10,781 nucleotides of DNA from JBKHBQ01 sp046542305 (GTDB taxonomy: Bacteria; Bacteroidota; Bacteroidia; Bacteroidales; 4484-276), in contig JBKHBQ010000132.1 of NCBI GenBank assembly GCA_046542305.1, positions 1 to 10,781 on the forward strand. The letters run 5' to 3'. A program made the translations under genes and the position numbers. Position 1 is the stretch's first letter. The number at the start of each line of letters is the position of its first letter. The notes beneath the pieces are model-generated. The model searched no databases. It was not told where the DNA came from and was given only the letters and a program-made list of their open reading frames with translations. Shown piece after piece: positions 1-6,225 of this stretch.

Positions 1-318
1 ATGCAGATCCTCCTCAAAATCCTTGTAGGTTTCCGTAACCCCCGACTGGACGGTTTGCACCCGGTTGTAATTGGCGCCTTTAATTTTATACACCAACTCG
101 GTCTGAAGGGTCAGCCACTCATATTGTTTAAAGTCGGCCACCAGTCCGAATGCAGGACTGATTTTTTCGTTGTAGCTGTCGGCGAGGAAGGTGTTGCCAT
201 AATTGCTGAAATTTACGCCGCCCCTCACACCTATAGCAATCTGGGAAAACAACGGTAAACAGCCGATAAGTAATATCGTCAGTAACGAAAAAGTAAGTAG
301 TTGTTTTGTTGGTATCAT
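1..318 (-). CDS. Outer-membrane beta-barrel protein, PorT-like (partial, C-terminus outside window)
   Basis: Reading the minus strand from the ATG at 318-316 gives 106 codons with no stop, so the gene runs off the left edge. Residues 1-26 form a typical signal peptide: a Lys near the start, a hydrophobic core, then LFSQ. The mature part opens with a Gly-rich strand (IAIGVRGGVNFSNYG) and continues with alternating polar and aromatic stretches (FGLVADFKQYEWLTLQTELVYK). This is characteristic of the Bacteroidota outer-membrane beta-barrel family (PorT-like, OMP_b-brl_2), which sits in the outer membrane and is often of unknown substrate. LIGC at residues 17-20 also fits a lipobox, but the hydrophobic residues after it favour ordinary signal peptidase I cleavage after Gln26 or nearby. 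A -7 promoter element lies 26 bases upstream of the start, so it is probably transcribed separately from clpB. The family is fairly secure; the specific function is unknown. Confidence 0.72.
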   Translation of the reverse strand, partial: MIPTKQLLTFSLLTILLIGCLPLFSQIAIGVRGGVNFSNYGNTFLADSYNEKISPAFGLVADFKQYEWLTLQTELVYKIKGANYNRVQTVQSGVTETYKDFEEDLH

Positions 319-343
319 GATGTCTTTCGCATGGTTTGTAAGG

Positions 344-351
344 CAAAGATA
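344..351 (-). promoter_or_regulatory. Bacteroidota-type -7 promoter element for the outer-membrane protein gene
   Basis: On the minus strand this reads TATCTTTG, an exact match to the TAnnTTTG -7 consensus of the Bacteroidota primary sigma factor, and it is followed by C. It lies about 26 bases upstream of the ATG at 318, so the predicted leader is around 20 bases. No good TTG -33 element is visible at the usual 17-23 base spacing, so the promoter may be weak or activator-dependent. Confidence 0.6.
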
Positions 352-421
352 AGCGATTATGGCTGACCGGCTGAAACAGAAAACCAAAGAATTCTTAATT
401 AACCTTTAGCTCTGCCAATCA

Positions 422-465
422 TCATAACATTGGTTTGTTGTTCACCGAACGACAGGCGAACTGAT
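422..465 (-). repeat. Copy 1 of an element also found upstream of clpB
   Basis: The plus strand contains, in order, TCATA, TTGGTTT, TTGTTCACCG, GCGA and CTGAT. The same five blocks occur in the same order and orientation at 3144-3175, with small gaps. The core is TTGGTTT, one G, then TTGTTCACCG here, and the same 17 bases without the G in the other copy. Compared with copy 2, this copy has an extra 8 bases (AACGACAG) after the core and one extra A. It lies about 100-150 bases upstream of the outer-membrane protein start, behind the predicted promoter. Function is unknown; it could be a protein-binding site or a remnant of a small repeat. Confidence 0.45.
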
Positions 466-490
466 GAGGTATGAAATCAACCGCTATGAA

Positions 491-519
491 TAAAAAAAGG
501 CCGCCCGGACAGGCAGCCT
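491..519 (-). terminator. Intrinsic terminator of clpB
   Basis: On the minus strand, AGGCTGCC (519-512) pairs with GGCGGCCT (505-498) as an 8-base-pair GC-rich stem with one G-U pair and a 6-base loop. A run of seven T residues follows directly (part of the run overlaps the stem base). It starts 21 bases after the clpB stop codon. The geometry is that of a rho-independent terminator and should isolate clpB from the outer-membrane protein gene downstream. Confidence 0.88.
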
Positions 520-539
520 CTTGTTATATGATGGCCGGA

Positions 540-3131
540 TTATTCGTTGCGAAAAACCAGCTCGTTGTCTTTGGCATCGATCAGGATGCGGTCGTCCTTA
601 TTCACGTTTCCTGCAAGGATCATCTTCGAAAGCTCGTTCATCACGGTACGCTGAACAACGCGTTTTACAGGACGTGCGCCATATTGCGGATCGTATCCGG
701 CAGATGCAATCCAATCGATGGCAGAACCGGTAACCGAAAGATGAATGCCGTTTTTCGCCAGTTGCTTTTCCAGCAGATCGAGCTGCAGACGGGCGATATC
801 ATGAATTTGCCTTTCCGACAGCGGACGGAACATGATGATCTCATCCACGCGGTTCAGGAATTCGGGACGGATGGTTCGCTTCAGCAATTCGAACACCTCC
901 AGCCGGGCCTTTTCAAATTTCTCCTCATCCTCACCACCGTTTTGCGCGCCCAGTTTTTCCTGGATCAGATGCGAACCGATGTTTGAGGTCATGATGATGA
1001 TGGTATTTTTGAAATCCACCATCCGGCCCTTGTTGTCGGTCAGCCGGCCATCGTCGAGCACCTGCAGCAGAATATTGAAAACATCAGGGTGGGCTTTTTC
1101 GATCTCGTCGAGCAGCACCACCGAATATGGCTTGCGGCGAACGGCTTCGGTAAGCTGGCCGCTCTCGTCGTATCCCACATATCCGGGAGGCGCCCCGATC
1201 AATCTCGAAACCGTATGACGTTCCTGGTACTCCGACATGTCGATGCGCACCATCATGTTTTCGTCGTTGAACAGAAATTCAGCCAGCGCCTTGGCCAGTT
1301 CGGTCTTCCCTACACCTGTAGTGCCCAGGAAAATAAACGATCCGATGGGACGGCGGGCATCCTGCAGGCCGGCCCGGCTCCGCCTGATGGCATCGGCTAC
1401 GGCGGTGATGGCCTCATCCTGTCCCACTACTCGGTGATGCAGCCTGTCTTCGAGTTGCAACAGCTTTTCGCGCTCGCTCTGCATCATGCGGCTCACCGGA
1501 ATGCCGGTCCAGCGCGAAACGATATCTGCAATATTCTCGGCATCCACCTCCTCGTTGATCATGGGATTGTCGCCCTGCAGGTCGGTAAGTTTCGCTTTCA
1601 GCTTTGCCAGATCTTCTTCAGCCTGTTTTATTTTTCCGTACCGAATCTCAGCCACCCGGCCGAAATCGCCGTCACGCTCGGCCTGCTCGGCCTGAAACTT
1701 CAGGTTTTCGATATCTTTTTTTCTGGTCTGAATCGACTCCACAATTTCCTTTTCGGCCATCCATTTTGTTTTCAGATGATTACGCTTTTCCGACAGGTTG
1801 CCGATCTCCTCGTTGAGTTGACTGAGCTTTTCCTTGTCCTTTTCCCGCTTGATAGCTTCGCGCTCGATTTCAAGATGACGGATGCGACGCTCAATCTCAT
1901 CCAGCTCTTCCGGCAGCGAATTGATTTCCAGCCTCAGTTTTGACGCAGCTTCATCAATCAGGTCGATGGCTTTGTCGGGCAAAAACCTGTCGGTGATATA
2001 TCGCTGCGACAGTTCCACCGCCGAAATGATGGCGTCGTCCTTGATCCTTACGTGGTGATGGGTTTCATACCGCTCTTTCAGGCCACGCAAAATGGAAATG
2101 GCATCCAGCGTATCAGGCTCGTTCACCATCACGATCTGAAAACGCCGTTCCAGGGCCTTATCTTTTTCAAAATACTTCTGGTATTCCTTAAGTGTGGTGG
2201 CCCCGATGGCACGCAACTCCCCACGGGCCAGCGCCGGCTTCAGAATGTTGGCTGCGTCCATGGCACCTTCGCTCGCGCCGGCACCCACCAGCGTGTGAAT
2301 TTCGTCGATAAACAGAATGATCTCCCCGTCAGAACCGATTACCTCCTTGATCACGCTCTTCAGCCTTTCTTCGAATTCGCCCTTATATTTTGCGCCGGCG
2401 ATCAGTGCGCCCATATCCAATGAAAATATCTGCTTCGATTTCAGGTTTTCGGGTACATCGCCGTTGATGATACGATGGGCGATACCTTCGGCAATGGCTG
2501 TTTTTCCTACGCCTGGCTCGCCGATCAGCACCGGGTTGTTTTTGGTGCGCCGCGAGAGGATCTGCAAAATACGCCTGATCTCCTCATCGCGACCGATTAC
2601 AGGATCGAGTTTTCCGCCCGCAGCCATTTCGTTCAGGTTATTGGCATAGCGATTCAGCGCATTGTAGGTGTCTTCGGCAGTTTGAGATTTCACGCTGGCC
2701 CCCTTGCGTAGTTCCTTGATGGCATTCAGGAGGTTCTGCCTGTTTACGCCGTTTTCGTTGAGCAATGCCGAAGTCTTATCCTTCACCGAAAGCAATCCCA
2801 GCAGAATGTGCTCAATAGAAACAAACTCATCCCCAAAATCCTTCAGGAAAGAAAGTGCTTTTTGCAGTGCGGTGCTTGCGTCAGACGAAAGATAAACCTG
2901 TCCGCCCGATTGCCTGGAAAACGATTCCAACAGCCTTTCCAGTCCGGTATTGAGTAAACTCAGATCCACATCCATCTTTTTAAGCAAGAACGGGATCACG
3001 TTTTCGTCGATGGCGAGAATTCCTTTCAGCAGGTGTGCGTTCTCGATCTGGGGATGCTGCATCCCCGTAGCAATCTCCTGCGCCTTTTGGACGGCCTCCT
3101 GCGCTTTAAGTGTGAATTTATTTAAGTTCAT
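540..3131 (-). CDS. clpB: ATP-dependent disaggregase ClpB (Hsp100)
   Basis: Encodes 863 residues, the usual ClpB length. ClpB is a cytoplasmic hexameric AAA+ machine that, with DnaK, threads and rescues aggregated proteins after stress. Domains in order: N-terminal Clp repeat domain (about 1-145); first AAA+ module with Walker A GEPGVGKT at 204-211, pore loop KYKG at 248-251, Walker B IILFIDE at 271-277 and arginine-finger segment ERRF at 328-331; a middle coiled coil rich in Glu/Lys/Arg at about 408-525, the feature separating ClpB from ClpA and ClpC; second AAA+ module with Walker A GTTGVGKT at 603-610, pore loop GYVGYDE at 650-656 and Walker B VVLLDE at 671-676; then the C-terminal small domain, ending VFRNE. 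All catalytic motifs are intact. The ATG at 3131 is preceded by a well-spaced AAAGGAG. The gene stands alone, with its own terminator, divergent from the CoA-binding gene. A heat-shock type promoter was not identified. Confidence 0.98.
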   Translation of the reverse strand: MNLNKFTLKAQEAVQKAQEIATGMQHPQIENAHLLKGILAIDENVIPFLLKKMDVDLSLLNTGLERLLESFSRQSGGQVYLSSDASTALQKALSFLKDFGDEFVSIEHILLGLLSVKDKTSALLNENGVNRQNLLNAIKELRKGASVKSQTAEDTYNALNRYANNLNEMAAGGKLDPVIGRDEEIRRILQILSRRTKNNPVLIGEPGVGKTAIAEGIAHRIINGDVPENLKSKQIFSLDMGALIAGAKYKGEFEERLKSVIKEVIGSDGEIILFIDEIHTLVGAGASEGAMDAANILKPALARGELRAIGATTLKEYQKYFEKDKALERRFQIVMVNEPDTLDAISILRGLKERYETHHHVRIKDDAIISAVELSQRYITDRFLPDKAIDLIDEAASKLRLEINSLPEELDEIERRIRHLEIEREAIKREKDKEKLSQLNEEIGNLSEKRNHLKTKWMAEKEIVESIQTRKKDIENLKFQAEQAERDGDFGRVAEIRYGKIKQAEEDLAKLKAKLTDLQGDNPMINEEVDAENIADIVSRWTGIPVSRMMQSEREKLLQLEDRLHHRVVGQDEAITAVADAIRRSRAGLQDARRPIGSFIFLGTTGVGKTELAKALAEFLFNDENMMVRIDMSEYQERHTVSRLIGAPPGYVGYDESGQLTEAVRRKPYSVVLLDEIEKAHPDVFNILLQVLDDGRLTDNKGRMVDFKNTIIIMTSNIGSHLIQEKLGAQNGGEDEEKFEKARLEVFELLKRTIRPEFLNRVDEIIMFRPLSERQIHDIARLQLDLLEKQLAKNGIHLSVTGSAIDWIASAGYDPQYGARPVKRVVQRTVMNELSKMILAGNVNKDDRILIDAKDNELVFRNE

Positions 3132-3137
3132 TTATTT

Positions 3138-3144
3138 CTCCTTT
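3138..3144 (-). promoter_or_regulatory. Strong Shine-Dalgarno sequence of clpB
   Basis: The minus strand reads AAAGGAG six bases before the ATG at 3131. It fixes the clpB start. It stands out because most starts in this window (3382, 5162, 6226, 7289) have only A/T-rich leaders, as is usual in Bacteroidota. Confidence 0.75.
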
Positions 3145-3175
3145 CATATTTGGTTTTTGTTCACCGGCGACTGAT
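3144..3175 (-). repeat. Copy 2 of the shared upstream element, in the clpB leader
   Basis: The plus strand carries TCATA, TTGGTTT, TTGTTCACCG, GCGA and CTGAT in nearly continuous order, matching the blocks of the copy at 422-465. Relative to clpB it lies about 13-44 bases upstream of the start codon, touching the Shine-Dalgarno sequence. It could therefore be part of the mRNA leader or a site close to the promoter. Function unknown. Confidence 0.45.
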
Positions 3176-3315
3176 CAAGAATATTGCCAGCGGAAATTTT
3201 ACTTAAAAAGCTGAAAAATTGTCACGTAACTACCTCACTATAAGTGTCTTTTTGTCTTTCACAAAAGAATACAAAACTGATATAATTCATTTTGAGGATT
3301 TTCCGTAAATCGCCG

Positions 3316-3334
3316 GCCTGAAATAATTTCAGGC
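3316..3334. promoter_or_regulatory. Perfect 19-base palindrome, candidate operator between clpB and the CoA-binding gene
   Basis: GCCTGAAATAATTTCAGGC is a perfect inverted repeat: two 9-base arms around a single central A. It lies between two divergent genes, so it is not placed to terminate either one, and no T run follows on either strand. It ends 17 bases before a possible -7 element (3352-3359), covering the place where a -33 box would be expected. Spacing and symmetry fit a homodimeric regulator site. A hairpin in an upstream transcript is a less likely alternative. Confidence 0.5.
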
Positions 3335-3351
3335 GGAAACAATAAAATGTT

Positions 3352-3359
3352 CAACTTTG
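3352..3359 (+). promoter_or_regulatory. Possible -7 promoter element for the CoA-binding-domain gene
   Basis: CAACTTTG followed by C matches TAnnTTTG at all but the first base. It lies 22 bases upstream of the TTG start at 3382, giving a predicted leader of about 15 bases. No TTG -33 box is present at the right distance; the palindrome at 3316-3334 occupies that region. Confidence 0.35.
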
Positions 3360-3381
3360 CATTTTAAAACCTGTTGCAATT

Positions 3382-3759
3382 TTGAAAAAAGAAGAACATA
3401 AAAAGACCGTTGTGATCGGGGCCAGTCTGAAGCCTTACCGATATTCACATACCGCAGTGGAGATGCTGAGCCGGTTCAGGCATCCGGTAGTGGCGGTGGG
3501 TCTGAGGCAGGGAAAGATCGGCGAAGTGGAAGTGGAAACCGGCAGGCCCGAAGTGAAGCATGTTCACACGGTAACCATGTATATAGGACCTGATAAGCAG
3601 CCGATGTTTTACGATTACATCCTGGACACGCTTCAGCCTAAAAGGATCATTTTCAATCCGGGTACCGAAAATCCGGAATTATGGCAAATGGCTCAAAGGC
3701 GTGATATTGAAGTGGTGGAAAACTGTACGCTGATGATGTTGTCGCACGGCAATTTTTAA
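3382..3759 (+). CDS. CoA-binding domain protein (YccU-like, CoA_binding_2)
   Basis: Encodes 125 residues forming a single Rossmann-type CoA-binding domain, the normal size for this family. Near the N-terminus is VVIGASLKPYRYSHTAVEML (residues 10-29), the glycine-containing nucleotide-binding turn. This is followed by the VVAVGLRQGKIGEVEV strand-turn, PKRIIFNPGTENPELWQMA (about 86-104) and the closing VVENCTLMML (about 112-121). The NPGTENPE and ENCTLMML segments are typical of the family. Members are cytoplasmic; their role is largely undefined. The only usable start is TTG at 3382: upstream in frame there is no ATG or GTG before the TAA at 3343, and the next in-frame candidate, the GTG at 3412, falls inside the first strand. 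Translation from TTG gives the expected MKK-type N-terminus. It is divergent from clpB and 57 bases ahead of the T9SS cargo gene. Confidence 0.88.
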   Translation: MKKEEHKKTVVIGASLKPYRYSHTAVEMLSRFRHPVVAVGLRQGKIGEVEVETGRPEVKHVHTVTMYIGPDKQPMFYDYILDTLQPKRIIFNPGTENPELWQMAQRRDIEVVENCTLMMLSHGNF

Positions 3760-3786
3760 CCGGACGGGCTTTTGGGGAATTATGGC

Positions 3787-3794
3787 TATTTTCG
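3787..3794 (+). promoter_or_regulatory. Possible -7 promoter element for the T9SS cargo gene
   Basis: TATTTTCG followed by C matches TAnnTTTG at all but one base. It lies 22 bases before the ATG at 3817. A -33 TTG at normal spacing is not obvious. Read-through from the CoA-binding gene is also possible, since no terminator is visible between the two. Confidence 0.35.
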
Positions 3795-3816
3795 CAGCAA
3801 ATTTCTTTTTGTTTCA

Positions 3817-5130
3817 ATGAAGAATTCACGCATAACCTATCTTATGATTCTGAAGCGGCTGGTTTTCATCCTTGTGATTATCATTACCAATGCCTGGCAC
3901 GTACATGGCCAGCAACCACAACTCCCCGATACCACACGGGTATGCAATGCCGACAGCGTCCTGCTCGATGCCGGCGAGGGTTTCATCAGCTATTTATGGA
4001 ACACCAACGAACAAACCCAGACCATCTGGGTATATGAAAACGGCTATTACAACGTACTGGTAACCAACGATGAGATGGAGGTGATTGAGGATTCCACATT
4101 TGTTTTTATGATGAACGCCACCATTCCTCAACTCGATACCATCCAGAGCTGTTACAGCTATTCGGTATTGTTGTGCGTTGAACCGGATACCCTGAAATAC
4201 AAATGGACATCCAACGATCCTGACCTGATAATTGAACACGACACTGCAGCCTGCGTTGATGTATTCCCGGAACGTGATACCACTACTGTATACGTTCATG
4301 TGAGCGACAGCAACAACATCATCACCTGCGTCGACAGTGCCCAGATCTGGCTGTATCCGCGCATCCATTTTGATCAGGTAAACCAGATCAACATGGGATG
4401 CCCGGGCACCTGCATTGGTCAGATGGAAGTGATCGTTTCGGGCGGCACAGGCCCCTACAGCTACGAGTGGCCCAACGTGCCGGGCAGTCAAACCCGCGAC
4501 TCCATTGCCTTCGGCCTTTGTGAATCGGAGTATGTGATCGAGGTGACCGATGACTTTTGCACCCGCGACACCAGCCTCATGGTAGAGGTGTTCGACCTGC
4601 CTGAAGTGGAAATCATAAAAGATCCGGAAGAGGACATCTTCATTAAAAACCCCGTCGTCAAATTTTCGTATGAAAACAATTCCATCGACAGCATTCAGAT
4701 ATTCAACCCCATCTGGAATTTCGGCGACAGCACCTATTCACAGGAGGAGAACCCCACAAAGGTGTTCGACATGGTCCGGGAATACGATGTATGGTTAAAG
4801 TACACCACCAGCGACGAATGCGTGGATTCGGTAACCATGAAAATAGATATTAAACCTGTTGACCTTATTATCCCGAACGTATTCACCCCGAACGGTGATG
4901 GAACTAACGATCTGTTTGTAATCGAGGAACTGGAAAATTATATCAGATCCGAAATCCACATTTTTAACCGTTACGGAAAGAAGGTGTTCAGCAGCAATGA
5001 TTATCAAAGCAACTGGGACGGCGATAACGTGAGGGACGGGGTTTATTTTTATGTGCTGCGTGCCGAGGGTTATTTCGGAACAGATGTTTTCAGGGGCTCG
5101 GTAACCATTCTCCGGCAGGGAAATTATTGA
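3817..5130 (+). CDS. Secreted protein with SprB-like and PKD-like domains and type B T9SS sorting domain
   Basis: Encodes 437 residues from the ATG at 3817. Another ATG at 3844 is possible; an upstream TTG at 3772 would place extra residues before the signal peptide. Residues 1-31 are a signal peptide (hydrophobic LVFILVIIIT, likely cleavage near HGQ). Residues 39-85 form an Ig-like module (C..DSVLLDAG, SYLWNT, GYYNVLVTN). A second module covers about 104-182. A SprB-type repeat lies at about 192-260 (SGGTGPYSYEWPN, YVIEVTDD), and a PKD-like domain at about 280-345 (WNFGDSTYSQEENPTKVF). The C-terminus, about 350-434, is the gliding-motility-associated type B T9SS sorting domain: IPNVFTPNGDGTNDLF, IFNRYGKKVF, NWDGDNVRDGVYFYVLRA, GSVTILR. 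The protein should be exported by Sec, then moved through the outer membrane by T9SS and attached or released. It has ten cysteines, which may form disulfides. No enzymatic domain was recognised, so an adhesive or structural role is inferred. It ends 31 bases before wtpA. Confidence 0.9.
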   Translation: MKNSRITYLMILKRLVFILVIIITNAWHVHGQQPQLPDTTRVCNADSVLLDAGEGFISYLWNTNEQTQTIWVYENGYYNVLVTNDEMEVIEDSTFVFMMNATIPQLDTIQSCYSYSVLLCVEPDTLKYKWTSNDPDLIIEHDTAACVDVFPERDTTTVYVHVSDSNNIITCVDSAQIWLYPRIHFDQVNQINMGCPGTCIGQMEVIVSGGTGPYSYEWPNVPGSQTRDSIAFGLCESEYVIEVTDDFCTRDTSLMVEVFDLPEVEIIKDPEEDIFIKNPVVKFSYENNSIDSIQIFNPIWNFGDSTYSQEENPTKVFDMVREYDVWLKYTTSDECVDSVTMKIDIKPVDLIIPNVFTPNGDGTNDLFVIEELENYIRSEIHIFNRYGKKVFSSNDYQSNWDGDNVRDGVYFYVLRAEGYFGTDVFRGSVTILRQGNY

Positions 5131-5161
5131 TCCTGATCTTTTTTTCATAAATCTTACTTAC

Positions 5162-6142
5162 ATGAAAAAAGCCTCCTTTCTTTTCCTGTTTCTGTTTCCT
5201 GTCATTTTATTCCATTCCTGTAGAAATCACGTAAGCCGTGAGGATTCCCAACAACTGGTAATATTCCATGCAGGCAGTTTATCGGTTCCGGTAAAGGAGG
5301 TCAAGGCCGCCTTCGAAAAGGAAAATCCGGGAGTTGAAATACTGGCCGAAGCTGCGGGAAGCGTAGATTGCGCGCGCAAGATCACCGACCTGAACCGCCC
5401 CTGCGATGTAATGCTTTCGGCGGATTACAAGGTGATCGATAAATTCCTTATTCCATCACACGCCGACTGGAACCTAAAATTCGCCAGCAACCAAATGGCA
5501 CTGGTGTACACCGAACATTCAGCATACAGCGATTCTATCAATGCTGACAACTGGCCCCGGATTCTGATGAGGGAGGAAGTACGTTACGGACGTTCCGACC
5601 CCGATTCTGATCCATGCGGCTACAGAACGGTGCTCACCGCGCGGCTCGCCGACAGATTTTACGATCTTCCGGGATTCAGCGAAAAGCTGCTGGATAAAGA
5701 CACCAGGTACATTCGCCCCAAGGAAACCGACCTGCTGGCCCTGCTCGAAACCCAAACCATCGATTACATTTTCCTGTACCGGTCGGTGGCCATCCAGCAC
5801 GGCCTTCGGTTTCTCGAACTGCCCGATTCCGTGAATCTGGCCAATGGAAACCTTGATGACTGGTACCAAAATGCCAGCGTAAAAATCATCGGCAAAACAC
5901 CCGGAGATTCCATTGTACAGTATGGCGAATCGATGGTATACGGGCTTACCATCCCCAAAAATGCGCCCAATCCTGATGTGGCCCTCGGGTTCGTCCGTTT
6001 TTGGCTGCACCCGGAAAAGGGTCAGAAAATCCTCGGGCAAAACGGGCAACATTCCGTAATTCCCGCGCCCTCGGAAACCTATCATCAAATTCCCGCTTCA
6101 TTGCAAAACTTTGCCTTACCAGCCGAAACCGCTGCAAAATAG
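5162..6142 (+). CDS. wtpA: Tungstate/molybdate-binding lipoprotein WtpA
   Basis: Encodes 326 residues, the substrate-binding component of a tungstate ABC importer. Residues 1-20 are a lipoprotein signal ending in HSC (Cys20), so it is probably tethered to the inner membrane on the periplasmic side. Family motifs: HAGSL at 36-40, EAAGSVDCARKITDL at 63-77, CDVMLSADY at 81-89, SDPDSDPCGYR at 145-155, RPKETDLLALLE at 185-196, DYIFLYRSVAIQHGLRFLELP at 201-221, YGLTIPKNAPNPDVALGFV at 260-278 and the closing GQKILGQNGQHSVIPA. By my recollection of the archaeal WtpA/ModA structures, the oxyanion is held octahedrally with extra carboxylate ligands from an Asp in the DPCGYR motif and a Glu before the (D/E)L.ALLE segment. 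The matching residues here are Asp150 and Glu188, both present, which separates it from classical tetrahedral ModA. It is the first gene of the wtp cluster. No Shine-Dalgarno sequence or clear promoter lies in the 31-base gap before it. Confidence 0.93.
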   Translation: MKKASFLFLFLFPVILFHSCRNHVSREDSQQLVIFHAGSLSVPVKEVKAAFEKENPGVEILAEAAGSVDCARKITDLNRPCDVMLSADYKVIDKFLIPSHADWNLKFASNQMALVYTEHSAYSDSINADNWPRILMREEVRYGRSDPDSDPCGYRTVLTARLADRFYDLPGFSEKLLDKDTRYIRPKETDLLALLETQTIDYIFLYRSVAIQHGLRFLELPDSVNLANGNLDDWYQNASVKIIGKTPGDSIVQYGESMVYGLTIPKNAPNPDVALGFVRFWLHPEKGQKILGQNGQHSVIPAPSETYHQIPASLQNFALPAETAAK

Positions 6143-6175
6143 TTGGCTCCGATAAAGGTAAATTCATTTTCTTTG
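6143..6175 (+). promoter_or_regulatory. Possible internal promoter between wtpA and the lipoprotein gene
   Basis: TTG at 6143-6145, directly after the wtpA stop, is followed after 22 bases by TTTCTTTG then C at 6168-6176. This matches the Bacteroidota -33/-7 pattern with one mismatch in the -7 box and spacing inside the known 17-23 range. The expected start of transcription is near 6180, giving a leader of about 45 bases. It would let the lipoprotein, permease and ATPase genes be expressed apart from wtpA. Confidence 0.4.
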
Positions 6176-6225
6176 CACCGGATATGCATACCTATTCATA
6201 ACGCTTTTAACAAAATTAATGATTC

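Noticed and set aside
128..346. A 72-codon minus-strand frame starting at 346
   Set aside because: It is another frame of the same strand; the frame starting at 318 gives a signal peptide and barrel-type protein, and the -7 element at 344-351 overlaps this start.
471..986. A 171-codon open frame on the plus strand opposite the clpB 3' end and terminator
   Set aside because: It runs through the clpB terminator hairpin and the clpB coding region in antisense; the product looks random.
1089..1943. A 284-codon open frame on the plus strand inside clpB
   Set aside because: It is antisense to a fully intact ClpB, its protein has no recognisable family pattern, and long antisense frames are expected opposite codon-biased genes.
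3176..3183. A -7 element for clpB (minus strand TATTCTTG)
   Set aside because: One mismatch inside the TTTG core and no -33 partner at 17-23 bases; too weak to annotate.
3772..3816. TTG at 3772 as the start of the T9SS cargo protein
   Set aside because: It would add 15 residues before a good signal peptide and would place the predicted -7 element inside the coding region; the ATG at 3817 is simpler.
5128..5150. Terminator after the T9SS gene (GATCCTGATC followed by T residues)
   Set aside because: The repeat would leave only a 2-base loop with a 4-base stem, which is not a workable hairpin.
5150..5166. TunR-like site (TTAYRTAA) at the wtpA start, seen as TTACATGA
   Set aside because: One mismatch in an 8-base motif and overlap with the start codon make this indistinguishable from chance.
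5519..6088. A 189-codon minus-strand open frame opposite wtpA
   Set aside because: Antisense shadow of a strongly supported gene, with no family resemblance.
6175..6205. ModE-like operator in the gap after wtpA (TATGCATA and CATAACG pieces)
   Set aside because: The spacing and arms do not match the ModE inverted repeat as I know it; only fragments resemble it.
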